DNA from: TMED78 sp036337035
GTDB lineage: Bacteria; Pseudomonadota; Gammaproteobacteria; Steroidobacterales; Rariloculaceae
NCBI GenBank assembly: GCA_036337035.1
Contig: JAYZFC010000005.1
Span: 124,001-188,000 of the forward strand
DNA length: 64,000 nucleotides
Direction of reading: 5' to 3'
The notes beneath the pieces were generated by a model. That model was not told the DNA's origin. It made no database searches and was given only the letters and a program-made list of their open reading frames with translations. Position 1 is the first letter of the stretch. Each line of letters starts with the position of its first letter. Shown here one piece after another: positions 17,383 to 26,698 of this stretch. The position numbers and the translations under genes are program-made.

Positions 17383-18573
17383 CTATTTTAGTGGCTCAAC
17401 ACCGACCTTCCTCATAAGCCATGGTTCTACAACCTCATTAAGTATCTTTCGCATTGTCCAAATTTCTGAGCGCCCTAGATGTCCACCAATAGGATTTACC
17501 CAAACATCTTTAGGATCACCATTCTCCATTAGCAAATAAAGATCTGAAATTGGCTGCTGAGAATCTTGATGGCCATTTACTAAAAGCATTGGGGCAGAAG
17601 CTTGATCTATATATCCCCTGTCAATTAAAGAGAGTCTAGGACCGTAGGCAAGAAAATCTTCCATATTATTTGTATTATAAACAACTGATCTAGCTGGAAA
17701 TAAATCAAATAAGTATTCCTCGCTAAGTAAAGCCTTTCTTTGCCAATCTGGCTGAAAATAACCATGAACTTGAACACCATGAACAGCTGAGCCCTTAATC
17801 CTATCTTTCTCTATATAAGCTAGCAAAGCGGCCCAATACCCACTCCAGCTTCTTCCTTGAACAGCAATGTTATTAGAATCAATCTCCTTCCTTGTTTCTA
17901 AATAATCTAAAGCAACAGAAAAAACTCTTTCGGACCCTATATCTATCAGAACTGGAGACTCTCCTGTACCAGGCATATCCATCGCAAAAACAGCTATCCC
18001 ATTTTTTATATAATTATCTGTACCAGCTATAATATCCTCTTTCCTAGAATCAAGGCCATTCAATGCGAAGATCAATGGCACTGGATTATTACTTGATGGA
18101 ATTCTTAGATAGGCAATAATATGTGAATCTTCAAATGGGATAACTACTCTTTCAACAGAAGGCTCTAATAACTCTCCATATTTTAAGAAAGCCTTTATAC
18201 CTTTTTCATAGGATAATTTCTTACCATCAGAATGCTTTTCTGTGGGCCACCTGCCAACATTATAATTTCTCCAAGCTAGATAATAATCTAGTTCTGCATC
18301 AATACCTGAGCTTTTTTTAGCACTTTCCATCCAATAGTCACCATTGTCCATCCAGATAGAAGCCCAAAGATCTTTATCAGGACTATTAAATTTAGACATC
18401 GCTCTTTCTGCATCTTCCATAAGAATGCCTGTAATAGGATTAAGATTATTAGCTGCTCTCCTCAGTGTCTCTTTCTTTAACTCATCTAAAGACCTTGGTC
18501 CCCAATCTTGAGCATAAGAAGTATTGAAAAATGGAAGCAAACAGAAAAAATAAATTATTAATTTTGTATTCAT
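17383..18573 (-). CDS. Exported alpha/beta hydrolase with N-terminal helical cap (FrsA/DHPON hydrolase-like)
   Basis: A signal peptide ending near NTSYAQ predicts periplasmic export. The first 140 residues form a helical lid (YYLAWRNYNVGRWPT at about 97-111) as in FrsA-like esterases and 2,6-dihydroxypseudooxynicotine hydrolase. The core follows, with the MDMPGTGES strand-loop and nucleophile elbow GRSWSG at 240-245, Ser242 being the likely nucleophile. The acid is probably the Asp in NGHQDSQ and the His is in GGHLG. The second Gly of the usual GxSxG is Ser here. It could be an esterase or a C-C hydrolase. It is flanked by cupin and oxygenase genes with 28- and 18-base gaps. Confidence 0.78.
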   Translation of the reverse strand: MNTKLIIYFFCLLPFFNTSYAQDWGPRSLDELKKETLRRAANNLNPITGILMEDAERAMSKFNSPDKDLWASIWMDNGDYWMESAKKSSGIDAELDYYLAWRNYNVGRWPTEKHSDGKKLSYEKGIKAFLKYGELLEPSVERVVIPFEDSHIIAYLRIPSSNNPVPLIFALNGLDSRKEDIIAGTDNYIKNGIAVFAMDMPGTGESPVLIDIGSERVFSVALDYLETRKEIDSNNIAVQGRSWSGYWAALLAYIEKDRIKGSAVHGVQVHGYFQPDWQRKALLSEEYLFDLFPARSVVYNTNNMEDFLAYGPRLSLIDRGYIDQASAPMLLVNGHQDSQQPISDLYLLMENGDPKDVWVNPIGGHLGRSEIWTMRKILNEVVEPWLMRKVGVEPLK

Positions 18574-18601
18574 ATCTTTAACCTCTTTATTATTTTAAAT
18601 A

Positions 18602-19210
18602 CTAGCCTTTAGCGCTAACAACTTTACCATCAAAAACTAATGGATTAGCTGCACAAAGAATAAATGCTATTATGCAAGGAATATCTCCGCAATTTTCCCA
18701 ATCATGTATTGTTCCTCTTTGAACTAACACATCACCTTGCCTCAAATGAACTACTCCGTCATCAAGACCCATATAAATCTCTCCTGATAATACTACAGCA
18801 TAATCAATAGATTCTGTTCTATGATTTCTAGGAGCTACTCCAGGATCATACTTACCAATTCTAAAAACTGTTCCATTAGGATCAGATGTAGCTAGTTCTC
18901 TCTTTGAGCCATCCTCTTTCATTTGATTATCTGCTGGAAATACTCCAGTTGACCATATAGTAGTTCTTTGGTGGCCACTTCTGCTTGATTGCGACTCACT
19001 ATTTATTTCATCAATATCAACGCGTGATCTGCCATCAGGATGGTGACCAGTAACTACTCTCCTTATTTTTAATTGTTCTCCAGTCTTTTGATTAAATATA
19101 TTTGGTTTGGGAGAATTATTAGAGTTAGAATTATTGCTTAAAAAAGATAGCCCCAAAAAAGATGAGAAAGCTATAAAGCCTCTTCTACCTATTTTTTTAA
19201 CTTTGTTCAT
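18602..19210 (-). CDS. Tat-exported cupin-domain protein
   Basis: A 202-residue protein with a twin-arginine type N-terminus (KIGRRGFIAFSSFLGLSF), predicting folded export. The C-terminal half is a single cupin barrel: DYAVVLSGEIYMGLDDG followed by LRQGDVLVQRGTIHDWEN, which supplies Gly, Gln and His residues typical of metal-binding cupins. A low-complexity Asn/Ser linker sits between signal and domain. Its ATG overlaps the phhB stop (ATGA) and is preceded by AGGAGA, so the pair is translationally coupled. Function unknown; small-molecule binding, isomerase or dioxygenase roles all occur in this fold. Confidence 0.75.
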   Translation of the reverse strand: MNKVKKIGRRGFIAFSSFLGLSFLSNNSNSNNSPKPNIFNQKTGEQLKIRRVVTGHHPDGRSRVDIDEINSESQSSRSGHQRTTIWSTGVFPADNQMKEDGSKRELATSDPNGTVFRIGKYDPGVAPRNHRTESIDYAVVLSGEIYMGLDDGVVHLRQGDVLVQRGTIHDWENCGDIPCIIAFILCAANPLVFDGKVVSAKG

Positions 19211-19536
19211 ATAATTCTCCTATCAACTTTTGCTGCAAAAATAAAATCACTATCAGTCAATCCATCTATTTTATGGGTCCAAATTTCAATCTTACAAACT
19301 CCCCAACTAACATAAATATCAGGGTGGTGATTTTCTTGTTCTGCTATTTCAGCAATCTCATTGGCAAGCTTCATAGCCTGATTGAAGTTTGCAAGCTGAA
19401 CTGATCTTTGAAGATGTCCTAGGCTATTTAAAGACCAGTCCTCATGAAGCTCAACTAACAATTTTTTTATTTTTTCCTCCTCAAGCGGAGGAATGGTACC
19501 TGTACATGGAATACATTTTTGATCTGCTAAACTCAT
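19207..19536 (-). CDS. phhB: Pterin-4a-carbinolamine dehydratase
   Basis: Recycles the pterin cofactor of aromatic amino acid hydroxylases. The hallmark ENHHPDIYVSW is present, with the upstream pattern of helix residues (AMKLANEIAEIAEQ). The chosen ATG (MSLADQKC) has AAGGA just upstream; a further in-frame start at 19560 adds eight unlikely residues. At 109 residues it is normal. It heads a minus-strand group with the cupin, hydrolase and oxygenase genes. No phenylalanine hydroxylase gene is in the window, so its partner must be elsewhere. Confidence 0.9.
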   Translation of the reverse strand: MSLADQKCIPCTGTIPPLEEEKIKKLLVELHEDWSLNSLGHLQRSVQLANFNQAMKLANEIAEIAEQENHHPDIYVSWGVCKIEIWTHKIDGLTDSDFIFAAKVDRRII

Positions 19537-19688
19537 ATTCTTCCTTATTATATTTAACAACCTATAGAATATAGCATTAGTTTCAAAAATAAAAAATTAA
19601 ACTAATTAACCTAGTCTAGATTCTTTAGATATTTATCAATAAAGGCTAGAATAACTAGAATAATTATTTTTGTGAAAAATCTTATTAA

Positions 19689-21884
19689 GTGCTTAATAAT
19701 AAAATCTTAAATCTTTTATTTCTACTTTATCTTCCTAGTATAACTATGGCAGAAAATATCTCATGTATTGCTAATATAGATATTAATAGAATAAATACCC
19801 CAATCGAAAGAAATCTAGAAAATATTAATTCAGACCTTAATGAATTACAGGTAATTGTTGGAACAATAGACTTATCCAACCCTGAAAAAATCGAGTTATT
19901 TGATAGAGTAGAATTTAGATATGGAGATAAAATCTTATCAGCAACAGAAGCTGCATACGATGATGAAAATAAAAGAGTTGAGGCTACTGGTTCAGTAGAT
20001 TATGAGGATTCAAATATTCATGTCTATGGAGAAATAGCAGAAATTGACACTAATACAGAAGAAATTAATTTTTTTAATTCTGGTTTTGAATTAATTAATG
20101 GATCTGCTAGGGCAAGAGCAAATAATATCAAAATTACTAGTGATGAAACTATAACTTTATCTGGAACAGATTTTACCACTTGTCCTGAAAATGAAGATGA
20201 TTGGAATATAAATGCCTCAAATATCAATTTAAATATTTCACAAGGATTTGGTGACGCTAGAAATATAACATTAAATTTTAGAGGAATACCAATTTTATAT
20301 TCTCCATATTTTACTTTTCCAATCAGTAATAAAAGGAAAAGCGGTATCCTGATTCCAAAATTCTCTGAAAGAGATAAAACTGGAACAGATATATCTATAC
20401 CATATTACTTTAATATAGCTCAAAACTATGATTTAACTCTTGAGCCAAGAATAATGAGTAAAAGAGGGTTGCAAATTAATAATGAATTTAGATATCTTAC
20501 AAAATTCGGTGAAGGTATATTAGATTTTGAATACTTAGCCAAAGATAAAATAACTAAAAAACAAAGAGGAAGTTTTAATTTTACCCACAGCTCTATTCTT
20601 GGAGAAAACTGGTACTTAACTGCTGATATAGCAAATATATCTGATGACATGTATTTTGAAGATTTATCTAACAATCAAAATATTGCAAGTCAAACTCATC
20701 TTAAAAGAAATATAGGAATTAGATATAACTCAAAAAATTGGTTTTTCTCTACTAATTTCCAGAACTATCAAACTATAAACCCATCAATTAGCTATTCTGA
20801 TAGGCCATATGACTACAAACCTCAAGTATTGCTTAACGGTTATTGGGAAAAAAATAAACTTTCTCTTCAAAGTAAAAATGAAGTAGTAAATTTTGCAAAG
20901 GATGGCAACCCTATAGGATGGAGAATAAATAGTAACCAGGAAATTGGAGTTTTATTAGATAAGAATGGTATTTATTTTAATCCTAAAATTGCTATAGATC
21001 ATACAGATTATCGCCTAAAAAATATTGCTAACAAAAAACATTCCAGAACTATTCCTATATCAAGCATTAATATTGGTGTAAATTTAAATAGATCAATATA
21101 CAAAGAAAAATACTACCAAACTCTTGAACCAAAAATCTTATTAACTCATATACCTTATATTGATCAATCAAACTTTCCAATATTTGATACAATTATTCCA
21201 GATTATAGCCTCATCCAACTGTTTAGAAGTAGGCAGCACTTGGGTATTGATAAAATTGCTAATACTAAGCATTTAAGCTTTGGCATTACTTCTAGAATTA
21301 TCCAAAGCAAATCTGGTAAAGAAAGAATTACTGCTACCATAGGACAAACTCAATACTATGAAGATCAAAAAGTTGGCCTACCAGGAGAACCTCTCAACAA
21401 AAAAGGTGATTCAGATCTAATTAGCCAATTATCATTGTATATGGATAATAACTGGAGAATGAATTTAGGCTACAGCAAAGGGAGCAAACATAAAAAAAAT
21501 GAAAAAATTGAAGCTAGTGTCCAATACTCTCCGAAAAATAATCAACTTCTAAAATTTTCATATAGATCTAGACAAGAATTATTAGAGCAAGTAGATATTG
21601 CAGCTGTATGGCCAATTAAAAAACAATGGAATTTCATTGGACTATATAGCTATTCTTTTTTTGAAAAAAAATCATTAGATCAATTTTTTGGCCTAGAGTA
21701 TGAATCATGCTGTTGGCGAACACGATTAGTTGGTAGAAAGTATATTAGTAGAAGAAATGGTGAATTTGATAGCTCTATATCAATACAATTTCAACTAAAA
21801 GGGATAACAGACAATGTTAACTCTTCTTTAGATATGGTTAATCGTGGTATTCTTGGTATTCAAAGTTATTTAGATAGGCTATAG
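19689..21884 (+). CDS. lptD: LPS-assembly protein LptD
   Basis: Outer-membrane beta-barrel that, with LptE, inserts LPS at the cell surface. A signal peptide of about 21 residues is followed by an OstA/LptA-like N-domain and a 26-strand barrel region (ISIPYYFNIAQNYDLTLEPR). The four cysteines for the interdomain disulfides are present: Cys26, Cys165 (FTTCPEN) and the adjacent Cys674-Cys675 (YESCCWRTR). Starts at GTG; 731 residues is slightly short for the family. It is followed 4 bases later by surA, its periplasmic folding factor. lptE is at 54691 in this window. Confidence 0.95.
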   Translation: MLNNKILNLLFLLYLPSITMAENISCIANIDINRINTPIERNLENINSDLNELQVIVGTIDLSNPEKIELFDRVEFRYGDKILSATEAAYDDENKRVEATGSVDYEDSNIHVYGEIAEIDTNTEEINFFNSGFELINGSARARANNIKITSDETITLSGTDFTTCPENEDDWNINASNINLNISQGFGDARNITLNFRGIPILYSPYFTFPISNKRKSGILIPKFSERDKTGTDISIPYYFNIAQNYDLTLEPRIMSKRGLQINNEFRYLTKFGEGILDFEYLAKDKITKKQRGSFNFTHSSILGENWYLTADIANISDDMYFEDLSNNQNIASQTHLKRNIGIRYNSKNWFFSTNFQNYQTINPSISYSDRPYDYKPQVLLNGYWEKNKLSLQSKNEVVNFAKDGNPIGWRINSNQEIGVLLDKNGIYFNPKIAIDHTDYRLKNIANKKHSRTIPISSINIGVNLNRSIYKEKYYQTLEPKILLTHIPYIDQSNFPIFDTIIPDYSLIQLFRSRQHLGIDKIANTKHLSFGITSRIIQSKSGKERITATIGQTQYYEDQKVGLPGEPLNKKGDSDLISQLSLYMDNNWRMNLGYSKGSKHKKNEKIEASVQYSPKNNQLLKFSYRSRQELLEQVDIAAVWPIKKQWNFIGLYSYSFFEKKSLDQFFGLEYESCCWRTRLVGRKYISRRNGEFDSSISIQFQLKGITDNVNSSLDMVNRGILGIQSYLDRL

Positions 21885-21888
21885 GACA

Positions 21889-23217
21889 TTGAAAAGTAAA
21901 AATTTAATATTTCTAGGGATATATATGTTCACTTTTTCTGAATACTCCCAATCTCAAACAAGAGAATTAGGCGGGGTAGGTGAAATGTTGGATGGTATTA
22001 TCGCAATTGTTGATGAAGGTGTAGTACTAAGAAGCGAACTAAATGAAAGAGTAGAGATAGTTAAAGAAAATATCTTAATAGCGCAACAAGACCTTCCCCC
22101 AGAGCAAGTTGCTCCTATGCCACCCCTATCAATCTTAGAGGAACAAGTGTTAGAACAATTGATCCTCCAAGAAATTCAACTCCAAAGAGCTGAAAGATTT
22201 GGTATTAGAGTTAATGACGAGATGCTAAATCTAGCACTCAGTAATTTTGCACAAGAATTAGGCATATCTCTAGAATTGCTCCCTGAAGCATTATTAGATC
22301 AGGGAATAGATTATAATGCATATAGAGAAGAAACTAGAAATAGGATGATAATAGATCAGTTACAACAAAGAGATGTATTTGCTAGAATAATTATATCTCC
22401 AAGAGAAGTAAATCTATGCCTCCAAAAAAGCTCTTTGTCTTTAGCTGATGAAACTGACTACAATGTATCACAAATATTAATTTCTCTTCCTTCTAATCCC
22501 TCTCAATCTGATATTTCATCTGCAAAAAATACAATAGATAAGCTATATAAAGAATTAGATGAAGGAACTGATTTCTCACAATTAGCTATTACTTATTCGA
22601 ACGGTCAAAATGCTCTTAATGGAGGCTCACTAGGATGGAGAAAGGGCTCGCAATTACCAACCTTATTTAATGAAATAGTAATAAACATGGAGGAAGGAGA
22701 GTTGTCTCAACCAATCCAAAGTGCAAGTGGCTTTCATATAGTAAAATTAAATGAAGCTAGAGGAGTGACAGAGGTAATTGTTGACCAGATTAGAGCTAGA
22801 CATATTCTACTTCAGCCTAATGAAATTCTAGATGATGCTGCTACTCAACAAAAAATGAATGAAATTAGAAATCAAATAATAAGTGGCGACGACTTTTCTA
22901 CACTAGCACAAGCACTGTCTGAAGATAATACATCAGCTGTAGAAGGTGGAGATCTAGGCTGGGTAGAGCCAGGTATATTTGTCCCAGAATTTGATGAGCA
23001 ACTTAATTTATTAGAAATGAATGAAATTAGCCAGCCTTTTAAGACAAGGTATGGTTGGCATATTGCTGAAATTACAGATACTAGAATATTTAATAACACA
23101 GAAGAAATAAAAGAAAGAAACTGTGCTGATCAAATAAGGGCTAGTAAAGCTGAAGAAGAGCTTGAACTATGGCTAAGAAGAATTAGAGACGAATCATTCG
23201 TTGAAAATAAAATATAA
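21889..23217 (+). CDS. surA: Periplasmic chaperone and peptidyl-prolyl isomerase SurA
   Basis: Escorts outer-membrane proteins such as LptD to the BAM complex. A signal peptide (to about SQSQ) precedes the N-terminal SurA chaperone domain and two parvulin domains: the first begins near YNVSQILISLPS, the second near RARHILLQPNEIL, both with the GGSLGW/GGDLGW motif. The start is TTG, with AGGAC upstream. It lies 4 bases after lptD and before pdxA, the conserved order. Confidence 0.95.
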   Translation: MKSKNLIFLGIYMFTFSEYSQSQTRELGGVGEMLDGIIAIVDEGVVLRSELNERVEIVKENILIAQQDLPPEQVAPMPPLSILEEQVLEQLILQEIQLQRAERFGIRVNDEMLNLALSNFAQELGISLELLPEALLDQGIDYNAYREETRNRMIIDQLQQRDVFARIIISPREVNLCLQKSSLSLADETDYNVSQILISLPSNPSQSDISSAKNTIDKLYKELDEGTDFSQLAITYSNGQNALNGGSLGWRKGSQLPTLFNEIVINMEEGELSQPIQSASGFHIVKLNEARGVTEVIVDQIRARHILLQPNEILDDAATQQKMNEIRNQIISGDDFSTLAQALSEDNTSAVEGGDLGWVEPGIFVPEFDEQLNLLEMNEISQPFKTRYGWHIAEITDTRIFNNTEEIKERNCADQIRASKAEEELELWLRRIRDESFVENKI

Positions 23218-23238
23218 CTTCATCGTACTTTCTGAATC

Positions 23239-24222
23239 TTGAAATCATCAGAACCAATAATTATTCTTACATCTGGCGAGCCCGCAGGTATAGGCCCAGA
23301 TATATGTGGAATGTTAGCTAAGGAAGAAATAAATAAGAGAATTGTCATAATTTGTGATCATGAGATTATGTTATCAAGACTAAAATTACTCAATCTTCAA
23401 GTAAAAGTAAAAATTGTTAAAGAAGTTCAACAAGCAGAAATTCATAAAAAAAATACAATACAATTATTACATCTTTCAAAAAATAGTGATGTTAAAGCTG
23501 GAATTCTAAATAAAAATAATTCTAAATATGTTTTAGATATGATTAATCTAGCTACTCGTAGCTGCATAAATAATAACAAAATTGGAATGATAAATTGTCC
23601 AGTACAAAAAAGTATCATTAATGAGTATGGTTATAAATTTAATGGGCATACTGACTACATAGCTAAATTATGTGGGGTCTCAGCACCCCCTGTTATGATG
23701 CTTGCATCAAATAATATTAGAATAGCTTTAGCTACAACACATATCCCTCTTAGAGAAGTTGCTGATAATATAAATACTGAACAACTTAGAAATACTATAA
23801 AAATTCTACTTAACGCTCTAAGAGAGAAATTTTCTATTAATAAACCTAAAATAGCAATTCTAGGACTAAACCCACACGCTGGGGAAAGTGGATACCTAGG
23901 TGAAGAAGAAATAAACATAATCAAACCAATAATTTCCGAGTTTCGCAAAAAGGAAGAATTAATTGATGGACCATTTCCAGCTGATACCGCCTTTAACCCT
24001 AAAATGAGAGATTATTATGATGCTTATATAGCAATGTATCATGACCAAGGTCTTCCAGTGTTAAAAGCATTGCATTTTGGCAACATCGTTAATATCACTC
24101 TTGGACTACCAATTACTCGGGGCTCTGTAGATCATGGAACAGCACTTAATCTAGCTGGAACTGGAAAAGCAGATATAAGTAGTTTGCTGTTTTCAATAAA
24201 CCAAATACACGAAATACTTTAA
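23239..24222 (+). CDS. pdxA: 4-hydroxythreonine-4-phosphate dehydrogenase
   Basis: NAD-dependent oxidation step of the DXP-dependent vitamin B6 pathway. Metal-ligand histidines are visible in FNGHTDYIAKL, LNPHAGESG and MYHDQGLPVLK, and the C-terminal ITRGSVDHGTALNLAGTGKAD is characteristic. It starts at TTG 21 bases after surA. At 327 residues it is normal. PdxJ is not in the window. Confidence 0.95.
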   Translation: MKSSEPIIILTSGEPAGIGPDICGMLAKEEINKRIVIICDHEIMLSRLKLLNLQVKVKIVKEVQQAEIHKKNTIQLLHLSKNSDVKAGILNKNNSKYVLDMINLATRSCINNNKIGMINCPVQKSIINEYGYKFNGHTDYIAKLCGVSAPPVMMLASNNIRIALATTHIPLREVADNINTEQLRNTIKILLNALREKFSINKPKIAILGLNPHAGESGYLGEEEINIIKPIISEFRKKEELIDGPFPADTAFNPKMRDYYDAYIAMYHDQGLPVLKALHFGNIVNITLGLPITRGSVDHGTALNLAGTGKADISSLLFSINQIHEIL

Positions 24223-24230
24223 TCATTGTA

Positions 24231-25022
24231 ATGTTTTTAAATCCTAATAAAAAATTTGGGCAAAATTTTCTAGTTGATAAAAATGTTATAGGAAAAATAT
24301 TAGAATCAATTAATCCAAGTAGTAATGATATTTTTCTAGAAATTGGAGGAGGCATGGGTGCTTTAACTTTCCCTTTACTAGAAAAATTGAATAAACTAAA
24401 TGTTATTGAAATAGATAAAAGGATGGTCGAGATTCTCGAAGCTAAAGAAAAAATAAATTTAAATATAATTAAGGATAATGCACTTAATATTAATCTCAAA
24501 GATATAGTAAAAAAAAATAATGCTCTAAGAATAGTAGGTAACTTACCTTATAATATATCTACTCCTCTTCTTTTTCACCTTCTTGAACAAAGAGAAATGA
24601 TCCAAGACATGCATATAATGCTTCAAAAAGAAGTTGTTGATAGAATTGTAGCTAGTCCAGGAAATAAAAAATATGGTAGAATTTCTGTCATGGCGTCACT
24701 ATTCTGTGATACTGAAGCCTGTTTTGATGTTAGTCCAAATAGTTTTTATCCTATCCCAAAAGTATGGTCTACTTTTCTTAAATTAAAAATAATAAAGGAT
24801 AATAAATATAATATTATAGATATGAAAGAATTTGATAATTTAATTAGATTAGTATTTTCAATGAGGAGAAAAACTTTAGGTAGATCTCTAAAAAATATAA
24901 TGAAAAAAAATGATTTTATTTCAGTTAATATAAATCCTATACTACGTCCTGAAAATTTAGAAATTACCTCTTTTGTAAAGATATCAAATTATTTATTTAA
25001 TCAAAATAAAAAGATCCTATGA
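24231..25022 (+). CDS. rsmA: 16S rRNA dimethyladenosine transferase (RsmA/KsgA)
   Basis: Dimethylates two adjacent adenines in the 3' end of 16S rRNA. The start KKFGQNFLVDKNVI is canonical, motif I is LEIGGGMGALT, and the target-base motif is VGNLPYNIS. At 263 residues it is full length with its C-terminal helical domain. It follows pdxA by 8 bases. apaG, which usually lies between rsmA and apaH, is absent: only 35 bases separate them. Confidence 0.96.
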   Translation: MFLNPNKKFGQNFLVDKNVIGKILESINPSSNDIFLEIGGGMGALTFPLLEKLNKLNVIEIDKRMVEILEAKEKINLNIIKDNALNINLKDIVKKNNALRIVGNLPYNISTPLLFHLLEQREMIQDMHIMLQKEVVDRIVASPGNKKYGRISVMASLFCDTEACFDVSPNSFYPIPKVWSTFLKLKIIKDNKYNIIDMKEFDNLIRLVFSMRRKTLGRSLKNIMKKNDFISVNINPILRPENLEITSFVKISNYLFNQNKKIL

Positions 25023-25057
25023 TTATCAAATATGATCTAATTGAAGCTGCATAAGTT

Positions 25058-25879
25058 ATGACAATATATGCTATTGGAGATATACATGGATGCTCTAAAT
25101 CACTTAATAATATTTTAGACAAAATTGAATTTAATAAAAATAAAGACGAATTATGGCTAGTTGGGGATCTAGTTAGTCGTGGTAAGAAATCATTAGATGT
25201 ATTAAGACAGGTAATTAATTTAGAAAATAATGTTAAAGTAGTCCTAGGAAATCATGATCTATATTTATTATCAGTTCTAGCAGAAATAAATAAACCAAAT
25301 CATCATGATTATTTTGATAAAATAATTGAGTCACCAGATAGAAGGTCCATTATTGACTGGTTAAGAAATCTTCCACTAGTATATTGGAATAAAAAACTTA
25401 ATAAAGTTTTAGTTCATGCTGGGATTCCGCCGCAATGGACTATTGATCAATCCCAAAAAAAATCAGATTTTATTAGTAATCAATTAAAAAGTAATAATTG
25501 GAAAAATTTTTTATCAAAAATATTTGGAAATGAACCAAAAAAATGGTCTGAGAATTTAAATATTGATGAAAAGAACAGATATATTATTAACGCATTTACA
25601 AGAATGAGATATTGTGACAATAAAGGAAATATTAATTTAGAAAATAAATGTGCGCCAGGTATGCAGCCAGATAACCTAGTCCCATGGTATGATTTTCCTA
25701 GTAGGAAAACTAAAAATATACATATTATTTTTGGCCATTGGTCATCATTACGTCTATTAAATAAAAAAAATATAAGTGCTATTGATACTGGATGTGTATG
25801 GGGAGGATATTTAACAGCTCTTCCTGTTTTCCCAAAAGGAAATCCAATTAAAGTAAAATGTAATAGTAATAAATTATAA
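25058..25879 (+). CDS. apaH: Diadenosine tetraphosphatase, symmetrical
   Basis: Splits Ap4A, and probably NAD-like RNA caps, into two ADPs. The metallophosphoesterase motifs are in order: GDIHG at 7-11, GDLVSRG near 37, GNHD near 65, and later VHAG and FGHW. At 273 residues it matches E. coli. It ends the lptD-surA-pdxA-rsmA block and converges on thyA, 11 bases away. Confidence 0.95.
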   Translation: MTIYAIGDIHGCSKSLNNILDKIEFNKNKDELWLVGDLVSRGKKSLDVLRQVINLENNVKVVLGNHDLYLLSVLAEINKPNHHDYFDKIIESPDRRSIIDWLRNLPLVYWNKKLNKVLVHAGIPPQWTIDQSQKKSDFISNQLKSNNWKNFLSKIFGNEPKKWSENLNIDEKNRYIINAFTRMRYCDNKGNINLENKCAPGMQPDNLVPWYDFPSRKTKNIHIIFGHWSSLRLLNKKNISAIDTGCVWGGYLTALPVFPKGNPIKVKCNSNKL

Positions 25880-25890
25880 TTTACAAATAC

Positions 25891-26685
25891 TTATACTGAA
25901 ACTTTCCCAGGAATATGATCGTGGGCTTGGTATCCCTCCAACTCAAAATCTTCATATTTATAATCAAAAATTGAGTCCGGTTTACGATTAATCTTTAGAG
26001 AAGGCAATGGAAGAGTTTTCCGGGATAGCTGCAGATCTACTTGCTCAAGATGGTTTGTATATATATGGCAATCTCCGCCTGTCCATACCATATCTCCAAC
26101 TTCTAAATCTGCTTGTTGAGCAAACATTATTAAAAGAAGAGAATAAGAAGCTATATTAAATGGCACACCTAGAAAAATATCAGCACTTCTTTGGTATAAT
26201 TGACATGATAACCTTCCTTCAGATACATAAAATTGGAATAATGCATGACATGGTGAAAGAGCCATCTTCTCAAGTTCACTAACATTCCATGCACTAACAA
26301 TTATCCTTCTAGAATCAGGATTATTTTTTATCAGGTCTAAGGCGTTTTTAATCTGATCTATATTATGCCCATCTGGTGAAGGCCAAGATCTCCATTGTGC
26401 ACCATAAACAGGTCCTAAATCTCCATTCTCATCCGCCCATTCATCCCAAATTTTTACTTTATTCTCTTGTAAAAAAGCAATATTAGTATTACCACTTAGA
26501 AACCATAAAAGCTCATAGATAACTGACTTAAAGTGAATTTTTTTTGTTGTAAGTAATGGAAAACCAGCTGCTAAATCACATCTTAATTGATATCCAAAAA
26601 TACTTAAAGTACCAGTACCAGTTCGATCAGACTTCTTTGTGCCATCTTTTTTTACTTTTTCTAATAAATCTAAATATTGTCTCAT
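25891..26685 (-). CDS. thyA: Thymidylate synthase
   Basis: Converts dUMP to dTMP using 5,10-methylene-THF as both carbon and hydride donor. At 264 residues it has the exact E. coli length. The nucleophile is Cys146 in LSPCHALFQFYV, and the nucleotide and folate-binding segment QRSADIFLGVPFNIASY is intact. It lies 13 bases after lgt, as in E. coli, and is the last gene of a long minus-strand run that starts with the glycine cleavage operon, whose product is the ThyA cosubstrate. Confidence 0.97.
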   Translation of the reverse strand: MRQYLDLLEKVKKDGTKKSDRTGTGTLSIFGYQLRCDLAAGFPLLTTKKIHFKSVIYELLWFLSGNTNIAFLQENKVKIWDEWADENGDLGPVYGAQWRSWPSPDGHNIDQIKNALDLIKNNPDSRRIIVSAWNVSELEKMALSPCHALFQFYVSEGRLSCQLYQRSADIFLGVPFNIASYSLLLIMFAQQADLEVGDMVWTGGDCHIYTNHLEQVDLQLSRKTLPLPSLKINRKPDSIFDYKYEDFELEGYQAHDHIPGKVSV

Positions 26686-26698
26686 CTATTTTATCCTT

